NCBI RefSeq assembly: GCF_001908205.1
Contig: NZ_LGHL01000062.1
Coordinates: forward strand, 1-41,441
DNA: 41,441 nucleotides
Source: Bradyrhizobium sp. NAS80.1
Lineage (GTDB): Bacteria; Pseudomonadota; Alphaproteobacteria; Rhizobiales; Xanthobacteraceae
Direction of reading: 5' to 3'
Shown: piece by piece, positions 15,900-24,456 of the stretch
Layout of the letters: each line of letters opens with the position of its first letter
How positions within the stretch are numbered: the first letter of the stretch is position 1
The notes under the pieces: model-generated
Told to the model about the DNA's origin: nothing
Seen by the model: the letters and a program-made list of their open reading frames with translations, nothing else
The model's database searches: none
Position numbers and translations under genes: made by a program

Positions 15900-17096
15900 C
15901 TACGCTGCCCGCGCGTCATACGCGTACATGAACTCCATGCTCTTCGAGCCGAGCGGCAGCATCCACTTCAGCATCTGATTGCGCATCCAGGCGCCGGTGG
16001 CGCTGAATTCGCGCTTGCTGTTGCCGTTGCGGCGCGCCATCGCCACGATCTTCTCCGTGCGCGGACGTCGCTCGGCCTCAAATGCCTGGAAAGTCGCGCT
16101 GAGCTCCTGGCCCTGCTGCATCAGGCGGGCGAGCCGCATCGCGTCTTCCAGCGCGAGCGAGGCGCCCTGGCCGGCATGGGGGCTGGTCGCATGCGCGGCA
16201 TCGCCAATCAGCAGCGAGCGCTTGCGCGACCAGGTCGGCAAGGTCGCGACGTCGAGTGTGTCGGTGACCACGATGTTCTCGGCTGCCTCGATGATGTCAG
16301 GGATCGGATCGTGCCAGCCGCGGTGGAAGCCGCGCAGATGCTGCTTCAGCGTCGTCTGATCGAGCGTGCGGAACATCGCCGCGTCCATGCCGTGTGCGGG
16401 CTGCGTGCTCCACCACATCGCGCCGTCGTTCGGATCGGGGCTGCAATAGCCGTAGCCGAAGAAGCCGCTCTGGCCGAATGTGGTCTCGACGTGCCGGCCG
16501 ATCGGCCTGCCGTTGAGCACGGCGTGCGGCACGAAGCCGCCGAAGCCGATCAGGCCGGTGTTGAACGGTTGCGGTCCGTCCGGCACCACCTGGCGGCGCA
16601 CCACCGAGTGCACACCGTCCGCGCCGATCAGGAAGTCGCCCTCAGCCGTGGTGCCGTCGGCGAAATAGGCGATGATCGGCTGGTCGCCGCGGTCCTCGAT
16701 CTTGATCAGGCGCTTCTCGAAATAGAGCGAGACGCAAGCGCACCAGGCCTTGTCGATGAGGATTTCGTTCAGCGTGGCGCGGCAGACATTGACTGCGGGC
16801 TGGCCGAACCGCCGTTCCATGTCGCGGTTGATAGAGCCGAGCCGCTGTCCGCTCTGCGAATAGAAATCGAAGGACTCCGCGACCGAGCCGCGATTGATCA
16901 ACTCGCCGGCAAGCCCTATCTCGTCCATGACATGCATGCCGTTCGGCGCGATCTGGAGGCCGCCGCCGATGCCTTTCGAGTAGGGCCAGGCCTCGTATAT
17001 CTCGGATTCGATGCCGGCGCGGCGCAGCAGGATCGCGGTGACGGGCCCGGCGATGCCGGCGCCGATGATCAAGGCCTTGCGGGGACGGTTAGACAT
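15900..17096 (-). CDS. FAD-dependent monooxygenase (aromatic hydroxylase type)
   Basis: This is a flavoprotein of the PHBH-like group, 398 residues. The dinucleotide motif GAGIAG is at 12-17, after a typical ALIIGAGIAG strand. The D-G motif (GADGVHSVVR) is at 160-161, and the ribityl-binding GD motif (LIGDAAHATSPHAGQG) is at 298-313. These three together define single-component flavin hydroxylases that use NAD(P)H and oxygen. A CGGGAG site precedes the ATG at 17096. It is transcribed divergently from a MarR regulator 84-96 bp away, which suggests regulation by an aromatic or toxic substrate. The substrate is not identifiable. Confidence 0.92.
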   Translation of the reverse strand: MSNRPRKALIIGAGIAGPVTAILLRRAGIESEIYEAWPYSKGIGGGLQIAPNGMHVMDEIGLAGELINRGSVAESFDFYSQSGQRLGSINRDMERRFGQPAVNVCRATLNEILIDKAWCACVSLYFEKRLIKIEDRGDQPIIAYFADGTTAEGDFLIGADGVHSVVRRQVVPDGPQPFNTGLIGFGGFVPHAVLNGRPIGRHVETTFGQSGFFGYGYCSPDPNDGAMWWSTQPAHGMDAAMFRTLDQTTLKQHLRGFHRGWHDPIPDIIEAAENIVVTDTLDVATLPTWSRKRSLLIGDAAHATSPHAGQGASLALEDAMRLARLMQQGQELSATFQAFEAERRPRTEKIVAMARRNGNSKREFSATGAWMRNQMLKWMLPLGSKSMEFMYAYDARAA

Positions 17097-17149
17097 GGCT
17101 TGCTCCCGACGTTTCCGTGGTGCTAGGAGAAATTACGGTCACTAATTCT

Positions 17150-17182
17150 CTTAGTGTCTAAGATATATATCGACTAAGATAT
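17150..17182. promoter_or_regulatory. divergent promoter region with dyad and repeated half-sites
   Basis: CTTAG-TGT-CTAAG (17150-17162) is a perfect dyad, and CTAAGATAT occurs twice on the same strand, 16 bp apart (17158-17166 and 17174-17182). The AT-rich sequence lies between divergent FAD monooxygenase and MarR genes, the usual place for a MarR operator. Binding at the second repeat would also cover the region just before the MarR ribosome site. This is an inference from layout. Confidence 0.5.
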
Positions 17183-17192
17183 GAGGTGGGCC

Positions 17193-17717
17193 TTGTCAAG
17201 GACGAAGGCGCGCGCGGCGTTGTTGAGGGAACTGGAAGAGGCGATGCGGCGATCGTCCGCGCAGGGCGTTCTCTACGGCCAAACCGTTGCGAACGTGGCG
17301 GGAATTGCCAATTCCGACCTCGAATGCATGGACCTTCTGTATCTCGAAGGCCGCGTCACCGCGGGCCGGCTCGCCGAGGTTACGGGGCTGACGACCGGCG
17401 CAATCACAGGTGTGGTCGACCGGCTCGAGAAGGCCGGGCTGGTGCGCCGCGAGCGGGATGAGAAAGACCGCCGCAAGGTCTTCATCGCTGTCGTGCCGGA
17501 GGCGGCCATGAAGATCGGCCGGCTCTACGTGCCGATGCAGCAAGCGATGGAGAAGGTTTTTGGCGGCTATTCCGACGAGGAACTGCGTCTGCTGCTGCGC
17601 TTCGCGACCGAGGGCTACAAGGGCGTGCTTGCGGCGACTGAAGCGCTGAAGGGCCTGCTCGACACGCCGCCGGAAAAGCGCCCCGACCTCAAGCTGAAGC
17701 TTCGTCGCCGGTCTTGA
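17193..17717 (+). CDS. MarR-family transcriptional regulator
   Basis: This winged-helix regulator has 174 residues from TTG at 17193. The TTG has a well-placed GAGGTG site five bases before it. An ATG at 17181 is in frame and adds four residues, but overlaps the putative operator and has no ribosome site. DNA-binding segments are GRVTAGRLAEVTGLTTGAIT and GVVDRLEKAGLVRRERDEKD, continuing with wing RRKVFIAVV. It lies next to an FAD monooxygenase gene, which it probably represses until a ligand appears. Its last 29 bp overlap the end of the convergent O-antigen ligase gene. Confidence 0.88.
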   Translation: MSRTKARAALLRELEEAMRRSSAQGVLYGQTVANVAGIANSDLECMDLLYLEGRVTAGRLAEVTGLTTGAITGVVDRLEKAGLVRRERDEKDRRKVFIAVVPEAAMKIGRLYVPMQQAMEKVFGGYSDEELRLLLRFATEGYKGVLAATEALKGLLDTPPEKRPDLKLKLRRRS

Positions 17718-18942
17718 TCTTGTAGACCTGCGCGGCCGCGATCATGCCCCACATCGCGCCTAGCATCATCCAGAAGTGCCGCCAGTGGTCGGTGTCGATC
17801 ACAAAACTCTCGCCGACCGTGCCGACGAAGGCGGAGAAAATCGCGAGATAAGCGCGCTGCCAGGGCACACGGACGAAGATGTGCCTGAAACCCATGATCA
17901 CCGTGGTGAAGACCAGAGCCGGATAGCAGACACCGGAGAGCCAGCCGCCGGACATGAACGCGTTCAGATAGGAGTTGTGGGTGTCCTCGGGAAAGTAGCG
18001 GTGGAATTGCAGGGGGCCGATGCCGAAGGGCAGGTCGAGCGCCATCTCCGCACCCAGGATGTGCCGGCCGAACCGACCGAAGCGGCCCTCGTCGTAGCTC
18101 TGGTCGAAGCTGGCGCGCTGCTTGAACATCTCGGCGACGGAATCGAACGACAGCAGCACCGCGATCAGCGCCAGCCCCAGCACCGCGGCGACGATCGCCA
18201 TGACGATGATGCGCGAGCGCTGCGCGTTGGTGCGGCTGGTCAGCACCATCAGCGCCAGCATGAAGGCGGAGGTCAGCACCAGTCCGCCCCAGGCCGCGCG
18301 GGAGAAGGCGAGCAGGATTGCGAGTGACATGATACCGAAGGCGATGACGTTGCGAAACGCCTTGGCGAGCTTGTCCGAGACCACGCTCTGGAGTGCGAAC
18401 AGCGCTGGCAGGATCAGGAAGGCGCCGAGCACGTTCGGGTCCTTGAAGGTGCCGCGCGCGCGTCCGTAGAGCGTGAGGAGGTCGTCTCCTCCGGGAACCA
18501 GGTGAAAGTAGCCGGCGACCGCCAACAGCGAGGCGATCATCGCGCCGACCACGAGCCCGCGGTGCAGCATGTCGAGCCGGGCCGCGGTGTCCTCCGACGT
18601 GACCATGGCGAAGAACACCACGGTCACCGCCATGTACCAGGAAGTCGCGATCCAGCTCACCACCTCGGACTGCTCGAACAGCGGGATCGCGCTGATCGTA
18701 TAGCCGACATTGAGCAGGACCAGCATCAGCACCAGCGGCATCAGCACAAGCCGCAAGCGCAGGCCGGTGGCGAAGAAGGCGACGGTGGCCAGCAGCGTTA
18801 CGATCTCGTAGGGGCTCGGCTCGATGAAGACGATCGCGCCCGAGGCGCCGACCAGCCACACCAGCGCACGCTGGAGCGCCAGCACGCCGGGCGCAGCGCG
18901 AACCGCTGCATTCAATTCCCCGGCTGTCGCCGCATACGCCAT
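17689..18942 (-). CDS. O-antigen ligase/polymerase family membrane protein
   Basis: This is a polytopic inner-membrane protein of 417 residues with about ten hydrophobic segments and a large periplasmic loop near residues 275-330. That loop carries DLPFGIGPLQFHRYFPEDTH, continuing NSYLNAFMSGG; the H-N-x-x-L pattern is characteristic of the WaaL/Wzy-C family. Such proteins polymerise or ligate polysaccharide repeat units on the outer face of the inner membrane. The ATG at 18942 follows a GTG at 18945 and has a poor ribosome site. The gene is the most distal of three leftward genes, after the sugar-phosphate transferase and glycosyltransferase. A palindromic repeat lies between it and the next gene. 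Confidence 0.88.
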   Translation of the reverse strand: MAYAATAGELNAAVRAAPGVLALQRALVWLVGASGAIVFIEPSPYEIVTLLATVAFFATGLRLRLVLMPLVLMLVLLNVGYTISAIPLFEQSEVVSWIATSWYMAVTVVFFAMVTSEDTAARLDMLHRGLVVGAMIASLLAVAGYFHLVPGGDDLLTLYGRARGTFKDPNVLGAFLILPALFALQSVVSDKLAKAFRNVIAFGIMSLAILLAFSRAAWGGLVLTSAFMLALMVLTSRTNAQRSRIIVMAIVAAVLGLALIAVLLSFDSVAEMFKQRASFDQSYDEGRFGRFGRHILGAEMALDLPFGIGPLQFHRYFPEDTHNSYLNAFMSGGWLSGVCYPALVFTTVIMGFRHIFVRVPWQRAYLAIFSAFVGTVGESFVIDTDHWRHFWMMLGAMWGMIAAAQVYKIKTGDEASA

Positions 18943-18983
18943 CACACGCTCACGCTACTCGTACGCCACAAACACCGCTGTCA

Positions 18984-19006
18984 TCGCCCGGCTTGACCGG
19001 GCGATC
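18984..19006. repeat. palindromic intergenic repeat, copy B
   Basis: The sequence tcgcccgg-cttga-ccgggcga forms an 8-bp hairpin (18984-19004). Its 17-bp core ggcttgaccgggcgatc is identical to that at 11645-11661, proving a shared element 7.3 kb apart. A second inverted structure, built on ccccacc / ggcggggc, follows around 19058-19090. Between polysaccharide genes, it may act as an mRNA stabiliser or weak terminator. Confidence 0.75.
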
Positions 19007-19104
19007 CAGTACTCCGCGACAGCGAGATTCAGCCTCTGCGCTGCGGCGTACCGGATGCCCCACCCCAGTGCGCTCGTGCGCACGAGGCGGGGCGTGACGG
19101 AAAC

Positions 19105-20628
19105 TCAATACGCGTTCTCGTTCTTGGTCAGTAGCGAGACCGGTGTCTTCAGGAGAATGACGAGATCGAACAGCACCGACCAGTTCTCGATGTAGTAGAG
19201 GTCGAACTCGACGCGCTTCTGGATCTTTTCTTCATTGTCGATCTCGCCGCGCCAACCGTTGATCTGGGCCCAACCGGTGATGCCGGGCTTGACGCGGTGG
19301 CGGGCGAAATAGCCGTCGACGGCTTCGTCGAACAGGCGGCTCTGCAGCTTGCCCTGCACCGCATGCGGACGCGGACCGACAAGGGAGAGGTTACCGGAGA
19401 CGACCACGTTGAAGAGCTGCGGCAGCTCGTCGAGGCTGGTCTTGCGGATGAAGCGGCCGACGCGGGTGACGCGCGGATCGTTCTTGGTCACGACCTTCGA
19501 GGCCGTCGGATCGGCCTGGTGGTGGTACATCGAGCGAAACTTGTAGACGTCGATACGCTCATTGTTGAAGCCGAAGCGCTTCTGGCGGAACAGCACGGGG
19601 CCGGGGCTGTCGAGCTTCACCGCCAGCGCCACCAGTCCCATCACCGGCAGGGCTGCGAGCAGCGCGAGGCTGCCGACGACGCGATCGAACAACCATTTCA
19701 TCACCAGATCCCAGTCGGTGATCGGCGCCTCGAACACGTCCAGCGTCGGCACTTCGCCTATATAGGAATAGGAGCGGGGACGGAAGCGTAGCTTGTTGGT
19801 GTGGGCGGAGAGACGGATGTCGACCGGCAGCACCCAGAGCTTCTTCAGCATCCCCAGGATGCGCGTCTCGGCCGAGATCGGCAGCGCGAACAGCACGAGG
19901 TCGACACGGGTGCGACGGGCGAACTCGACGATGTCGTCGACCTTGCCGAGCTTGCGTGCGCCGGCGCAGGTGTCGAGCGCGCGGCTGTCGTTGCGGTCGT
20001 CGAACACGCCGAGCACGTGGATGTCGGAATCCTCCTGCTCCTTCAGCGCCTCGACCAGTTGCTCGCCGTTGCTGTCGGAGCCGACGATGACGGTGCGGCG
20101 GTCGAGCCGGCCCTGGCGCGCCCAGGCGCGCACCAGCGAGCGCAGAACCAGACGCCCGGAGATGAGCGCGGCGAGTCCGAGGAAGTAGAAGGCGGCAAGC
20201 CACAGCCGCGACAATTCGGTGCCAAACTTGGCGAAGAAGGTGGCGCCGATGAACAGCAGGAAGACGAACGACCAGGACGAGATCATCCGCGTCATCTGCC
20301 GCAGCTGCCCGCGGAACAGTTGCACCTGATAGATGTCGGCGGCCTGGAAGCAGACCACGGCGGCGACCGCGACGGCGATGATCTGCGCAGGATAGACCCA
20401 GCTGAAGCCGGAAAGCGGCATGACATAACCGGCAAAGAGCGCGATGCCGACGAAGCTCAGCAGCACGAAATCGGCTGCGCGCACGATACCGGCGATCACG
20501 ATCGGGGAATAAGCGCGGGCGACCTTCTGGTTGACGACTTCGAGCGCAGCGGGCGAGAGTCGGCGGCGGCGTTCCACAAAGGGTTGGTCAGCCGGCCCGG
20601 CCGCGGCGCTGGTCGCGACATCGAGCAT
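19105..20628 (-). CDS. undecaprenyl-phosphate sugar phosphotransferase (WcaJ/WbaP type)
   Basis: This enzyme primes polysaccharide synthesis by moving a sugar-1-phosphate from UDP-sugar to undecaprenyl phosphate. The 507-residue protein has four or five N-terminal membrane segments, then a CoA-binding-like Rossmann region ([20 protein letters not shown]). A further membrane segment follows ([20 protein letters not shown]). The catalytic sugar-transferase domain is built on [24 protein letters not shown]-like YKFRSMY and [13 protein letters not shown], ending with [10 protein letters not shown] and [12 protein letters not shown]. The start ATG at 20628 is tentative; a GTG at 20652 also fits. 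As sequenced, its frame is open upstream and appears fused to the neighbouring glycosyltransferase, an artefact of that gene's frameshift. Confidence 0.9.
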   Translation of the reverse strand: MLDVATSAAAGPADQPFVERRRRLSPAALEVVNQKVARAYSPIVIAGIVRAADFVLLSFVGIALFAGYVMPLSGFSWVYPAQIIAVAVAAVVCFQAADIYQVQLFRGQLRQMTRMISSWSFVFLLFIGATFFAKFGTELSRLWLAAFYFLGLAALISGRLVLRSLVRAWARQGRLDRRTVIVGSDSNGEQLVEALKEQEDSDIHVLGVFDDRNDSRALDTCAGARKLGKVDDIVEFARRTRVDLVLFALPISAETRILGMLKKLWVLPVDIRLSAHTNKLRFRPRSYSYIGEVPTLDVFEAPITDWDLVMKWLFDRVVGSLALLAALPVMGLVALAVKLDSPGPVLFRQKRFGFNNERIDVYKFRSMYHHQADPTASKVVTKNDPRVTRVGRFIRKTSLDELPQLFNVVVSGNLSLVGPRPHAVQGKLQSRLFDEAVDGYFARHRVKPGITGWAQINGWRGEIDNEEKIQKRVEFDLYYIENWSVLFDLVILLKTPVSLLTKNENAY

Positions 20629-20768
20629 CGAGCGTGCGTTGAGCGGTTCCACGGGCGTCCACGTCCATTCCAAAAACCCGCGGCGCGGCCTTGCGCCCGG
20701 GCGAGCATCCCCTGGCACTTCGACTATCGAACAAATCGGAAGATTTTCTAAAGCGGCCTTAAGGGCGG

Positions 20769-21903
20769 TTAATGATTGGTGAATGCATCGCGGTATCCCG
20801 CGAGCACGCCGTCGACCATCGCCTGCTGCGAGAAATGCGCGGAGATGCGCTCGCGTAAGGAAGCCACGCGCTGCGCGGTCGCTTGCGGATCGTCGAGCGC
20901 GGTCGCAATCGCCTCGGCCATCGCTTCGGCGTTGCTGGCCGCGAACAGGGCCGGGCTCTCCGCGCCAAAAATTTCGGGGATGCCGCCGACGCGGGCCGCG
21001 ATCATGGGAATACCGGCCGCCCCCCGCCTCGATCACGACATAGGGCATGGAATCGCCGCGCGAGGGCACGACCAGGAGCCGCCCCTTGGAGAAGCCGTAG
21101 CGCGCCTTGATGTGACCGATGAAGCGGATCGCGCTGGAAAGGCCGAGCTTCTCGACTTGCGCCTTCAGCGCCGCCGTTTCCTCGCCGTCGCCACCGAGCG
21201 TGAGCGTGACCTTCTTGCCGCCCTCGTGCAGTCGCGCCACCGCGTCGACCAGGAGATCAGCGCCCTTGATGCGCCTGAACTCGCCGACATAGGCGAGGTC
21301 GGTGGCGTCATCGGCGATGACGACCGGCTCGAACTCTTGCGGCGTCACGCCGTTGAAGACGCAATGCACCACGCCCTTGGGCGTGCCGACGATGCGCTGA
21401 TAGGTGTTACGGGCAAACGCGCTCTCGAACAGGAACAGGTCCGTCGAATCCATCAGCGTGCGTTCGAGCCGCGCGTAAAACTCGCCCTTGAGGGTGTTGA
21501 GGGGATAGTGCAGCGAGCCGCCATGCGGCGTGTAGATGCGGATGGTGTCGCCGGACCGCCGCCGCATGCGAACGAAGGCGCCGGCCTTGGCCCCGTGGCC
21601 GTGCATCACATCGGGCTTGAGCGTGGCGATCAGGCGCCGCATGCGCAGCCACACCAGGAAATCATCAGGCGACGGTTCGCGGCGGATCGCGAGCCGGTGC
21701 ACGCCGAGCGTCAGTCGCGGCGCGAGCTCGGCCAGTGCCTTTTCCGCGCGCTCGCCGCCGGTGAGGCTGTCGGCGAGGATGCCGACGTGATGGCCGCGAT
21801 CGACCTGGCCGTTGGCGAGGTCGAGGATGTGGCGGAAGATGCCGCCCACGGGAGCGCGCACGGCGTGCAGGATGCGGAGCGGCCGGTCGGGAGAGGGGGG
21901 CAT
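20769..21903 (-). pseudogene. GT4-family glycosyltransferase, frameshifted at a C6/G6 run
   Basis: This is a retaining glycosyltransferase of the GT-B fold, 377 residues when repaired. The donor-half signals are VFNGVTPQEFEPVVIADD, LAYVGEFRRIKGADLLVDAV and LGGDGEETAALKAQVEKLGL, then VVPSRGDSMPYVVIEAG. Near 21020-21025 (six C on the + strand) the frame slips: one extra base turns EAG-AAGIPMIAARVGGIPEI into a nonsense tail. The correct ending, MIAARVGGIPEIFGAESPAL to GYRDAFTNH, lies in the adjacent frame and stops at 20769. Because the shifted frame stays open, it reads into the phosphotransferase and gives a false 932-residue fusion. The gene opens the leftward polysaccharide set. The sugar specificity cannot be read. 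Confidence 0.88.
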
Positions 21904-22106
21904 GATCAGAACCAGCGCTCGACGGCGAATGCTCGAACAATTCTTGGGAAATATCGAGATGGATTAGGGGCCTTCGTGGTTAACAAACGGTGTCGGCGCG
22001 GTGTGCACCGGTCGCGGCATGGCGCGATTAACCCAGCGGCAACCTTAATGGAGTGTAATCGCGGCGGTTGCGGTGGAGTCGCGGCGGCGGCCTGCGGGAG
22101 TGTGAG

Positions 22107-24380
22107 ATGCGTTTGGCGTTCTGGCGGGCCGGCAAGGACAAGGCGGTGGTCGAGCGGGCAGTTTCAAAGCCCAAGACTGAAGCCAGCGTGGCCGAAGCCA
22201 AGGCGACTGAGGGCGCGCCCAGGATTGAAGCCAAGCCCGCGCCAGTCGAATCCGGTGACATCGATCTTCATGCGCTCGGCGCGGCACTGGCGCGAAAGCG
22301 CAGCTGGATCATCATGCCGACGGTGCTGGCGCTGGTTGCGTCCGTCGCCGCCGTCAATTTGGTGACGCCGCGCTACAAGTCGGAATCCCGTATCCTGATC
22401 GACGGCCGCGAGAACGTGTTCCTGCGCCCGAACAGCGACCGTACCGAGGAGCGACAGGCCCTCGACGCCGAGGCCGTCACCAGCCAGGTCCAACTCGTGC
22501 TGTCGCGCGATCTCGCGCGCGAGATCATCAAAAAGAACAAGCTCGCGGAGCGGCCGGAATTCGATCCGGTGCTGAAAGGGATTTCGCCCTTGAAGTCGCT
22601 CGCGGCACTGGTCGGCATCGGTCGCGATCCGTTCTCGATGACGCCGGAAGAGCGCGTGCTGGACGCCTATTACGAGCGCCTCCAGGCCTACGCCGTCGAC
22701 AAGTCGCGCGTCATCGTGGTCGAATTCCAGTCCGCCGACCCGGATCTCGCCGCGCGCGTCGCCAATTCGATCGCCGACGGCTATCTCGTGCTGCAACAGA
22801 ATGCGCGCCAGGAGCAGGCGCGCAATGCCAGCCAGTGGCTTGCCGGCGAGATCGAGAATTTGCGCAAGAAGGTCTCCGACGCCGAGGCGAGGGTCGAGGA
22901 CTTCCGCTCCAAGTCGAGCCTGTTTGTCGGCACCAACAATACGACGCTGTCGAACCAGCAAATGGGCGAGGTGAATACCCAGCTCAACAATGCACGTGCG
23001 TTGAAAGCCGATGCCGAGGCCAAGGCGCGGTTTATCCGCGAGATGCTCCAGAGCGGCAAGCCGATCGAGGCCTCCGAGGTTCTGAACTCGGAGCTGATGC
23101 GGCGGCTTTCCGAGCAGCGCGTGACGCTGCGGGCCCAGCTCGCCGAGCAATCCTCGACGCTGCTCGGCAACCATCCGCGCATCAAGGAGCTGAAGGCCCA
23201 GCTCGGCGATCTCGAAACCCAGATCCGCGACGAGGCGGGCAAGATCTCGCGCTCGCTGGAAAATGATGCCCGAATCGCGAGCGGCCGGGTCGACAGCCTG
23301 ACCGTGAGCCTCGAGCAGCTCAAGAAGCAGGCGACGTCGACCAACGGTCAGGACGTCCAGCTCCGTGCGCTCGAGCGCGAGGCCAAGGCCCAGCGCGACC
23401 TGCTCGAGACCTATCTCGCCAAGTACCGCGAGGCCAATACCCGAGAGAGCATTGACGCCGCGCCGACGGATGGCCGTATCATCTCGCGCGCCATCGTCTC
23501 GAACACGCCCGCCTATCCGAAGAAGCTGCCGATCGTGCTCATCGCCACGATCGCGACGCTGCTGCTCTCGTCCGGCGTCGTTGTCACCGGTGAGCTGCTG
23601 CGCCAGACCGCGCCGCGCGCGGTGGCTGCGCTCACTCCGTCACAAACGCAGGCGCCGGTTCGCCAAGAGCCTGTTGTCGAGCCGTTGAATCAGCCGGTGG
23701 TCGAACCAATCGTCGATCCGGTCATGAGACAGCCCGCGCCGCTGCAGCCGGAGATGACGGCCGATGCCGATGTCACCGAATTCGCCGAGATCGAACGTCT
23801 GGCCGACAGCCTCCGCACCGCAGGTACGGCGGCGAAGAAGGTTACGGTGCTTGGCACTGCGGCGGGCGAAGCCATCACGCTGTCGATGCTGACGCTGGCC
23901 CGGCATCTGGCGCGCGATGCACGCGTCGTCGTGGTCGATCTCGCCGCGTCCTCGCTGACGCTTGCCGCGGTATCCGTCGACCCGATAGCGCCCGGCCTTG
24001 CCGAGCTGATGCAGGGCGAGGCGTCATTTGCGCAAGTCATCAACCGGGACAAGTTCTCGCAGTTGCATCTGGTCATGGCCGGCCGTCCCGGCTTCGACCG
24101 CAGCCTGCTGCAATCGCCGCGGGTGGCGCTCGCGATCGACGCGCTGCTCAGGGCCTACGACCACGTGCTGCTCGACGCCGGCAGCGCCTCCGATCTTCCG
24201 GCGGAACTGCTGACGGCGAATGCCCGCGCCGTCGTGGTGCCCGATGCGTCGATGGCGCCTGATGCGCGCGCGCTGATGTGCGAGCAGCTCAAGGCCGTCG
24301 GCTTCAGTGCGGTGACGATGCTGGGCAAGCCGGTGCAGCCGTCGGATGCGGTGGAAGCGCCGCGCGTGGTGGCGGCTTGA
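22107..24380 (+). CDS. Wzz/GumC-type polysaccharide co-polymerase with degenerate kinase domain
   Basis: This inner-membrane protein of 757 residues controls chain length and export of exopolysaccharide. A membrane segment (about 67-86) follows a basic N-terminus, then the Wzz signature region and two long coiled-coil stretches (about 240-440). A second membrane segment near 472-492 is preceded by the P-rich PAYPKKLPI motif. The C-terminal part (about 575-745) resembles the BY-kinase/CpsD ATPase: Walker-A' VVVVDLAAS near 608-616 and Walker-B HVLLDAGS near 686-693. At the Walker-A position the sequence is GTAAGEAITLS, without the GK[ST] needed for ATP. No tyrosine cluster ends the protein. ATG 22107 follows GGGAG; a start at 22068 is less likely. 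Confidence 0.9.
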   Translation: MRLAFWRAGKDKAVVERAVSKPKTEASVAEAKATEGAPRIEAKPAPVESGDIDLHALGAALARKRSWIIMPTVLALVASVAAVNLVTPRYKSESRILIDGRENVFLRPNSDRTEERQALDAEAVTSQVQLVLSRDLAREIIKKNKLAERPEFDPVLKGISPLKSLAALVGIGRDPFSMTPEERVLDAYYERLQAYAVDKSRVIVVEFQSADPDLAARVANSIADGYLVLQQNARQEQARNASQWLAGEIENLRKKVSDAEARVEDFRSKSSLFVGTNNTTLSNQQMGEVNTQLNNARALKADAEAKARFIREMLQSGKPIEASEVLNSELMRRLSEQRVTLRAQLAEQSSTLLGNHPRIKELKAQLGDLETQIRDEAGKISRSLENDARIASGRVDSLTVSLEQLKKQATSTNGQDVQLRALEREAKAQRDLLETYLAKYREANTRESIDAAPTDGRIISRAIVSNTPAYPKKLPIVLIATIATLLLSSGVVVTGELLRQTAPRAVAALTPSQTQAPVRQEPVVEPLNQPVVEPIVDPVMRQPAPLQPEMTADADVTEFAEIERLADSLRTAGTAAKKVTVLGTAAGEAITLSMLTLARHLARDARVVVVDLAASSLTLAAVSVDPIAPGLAELMQGEASFAQVINRDKFSQLHLVMAGRPGFDRSLLQSPRVALAIDALLRAYDHVLLDAGSASDLPAELLTANARAVVVPDASMAPDARALMCEQLKAVGFSAVTMLGKPVQPSDAVEAPRVVAA

Positions 24381-24388
24381 TCTTTTCA

Positions 24389-24411
24389 CCTTCTCCCACA
24401 AGGGGGGAAGG
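24389..24411. repeat. hairpin between convergent polysaccharide genes
   Basis: The near-perfect inverted repeat ccttctccc-acaa-ggggggaagg (one mismatch) lies 8 bp after the Wzz stop and before the end of the CelD-like gene. It lacks a long U-tract, but is well placed to end either transcript. Similar cctTCTCCC-type repeats are common in these genomes. Confidence 0.6.
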
Positions 24412-24456
24412 GAAAGGGGAGCCGCACGCGGTGAGAGACTGAGAGTCTTCGGCCGG

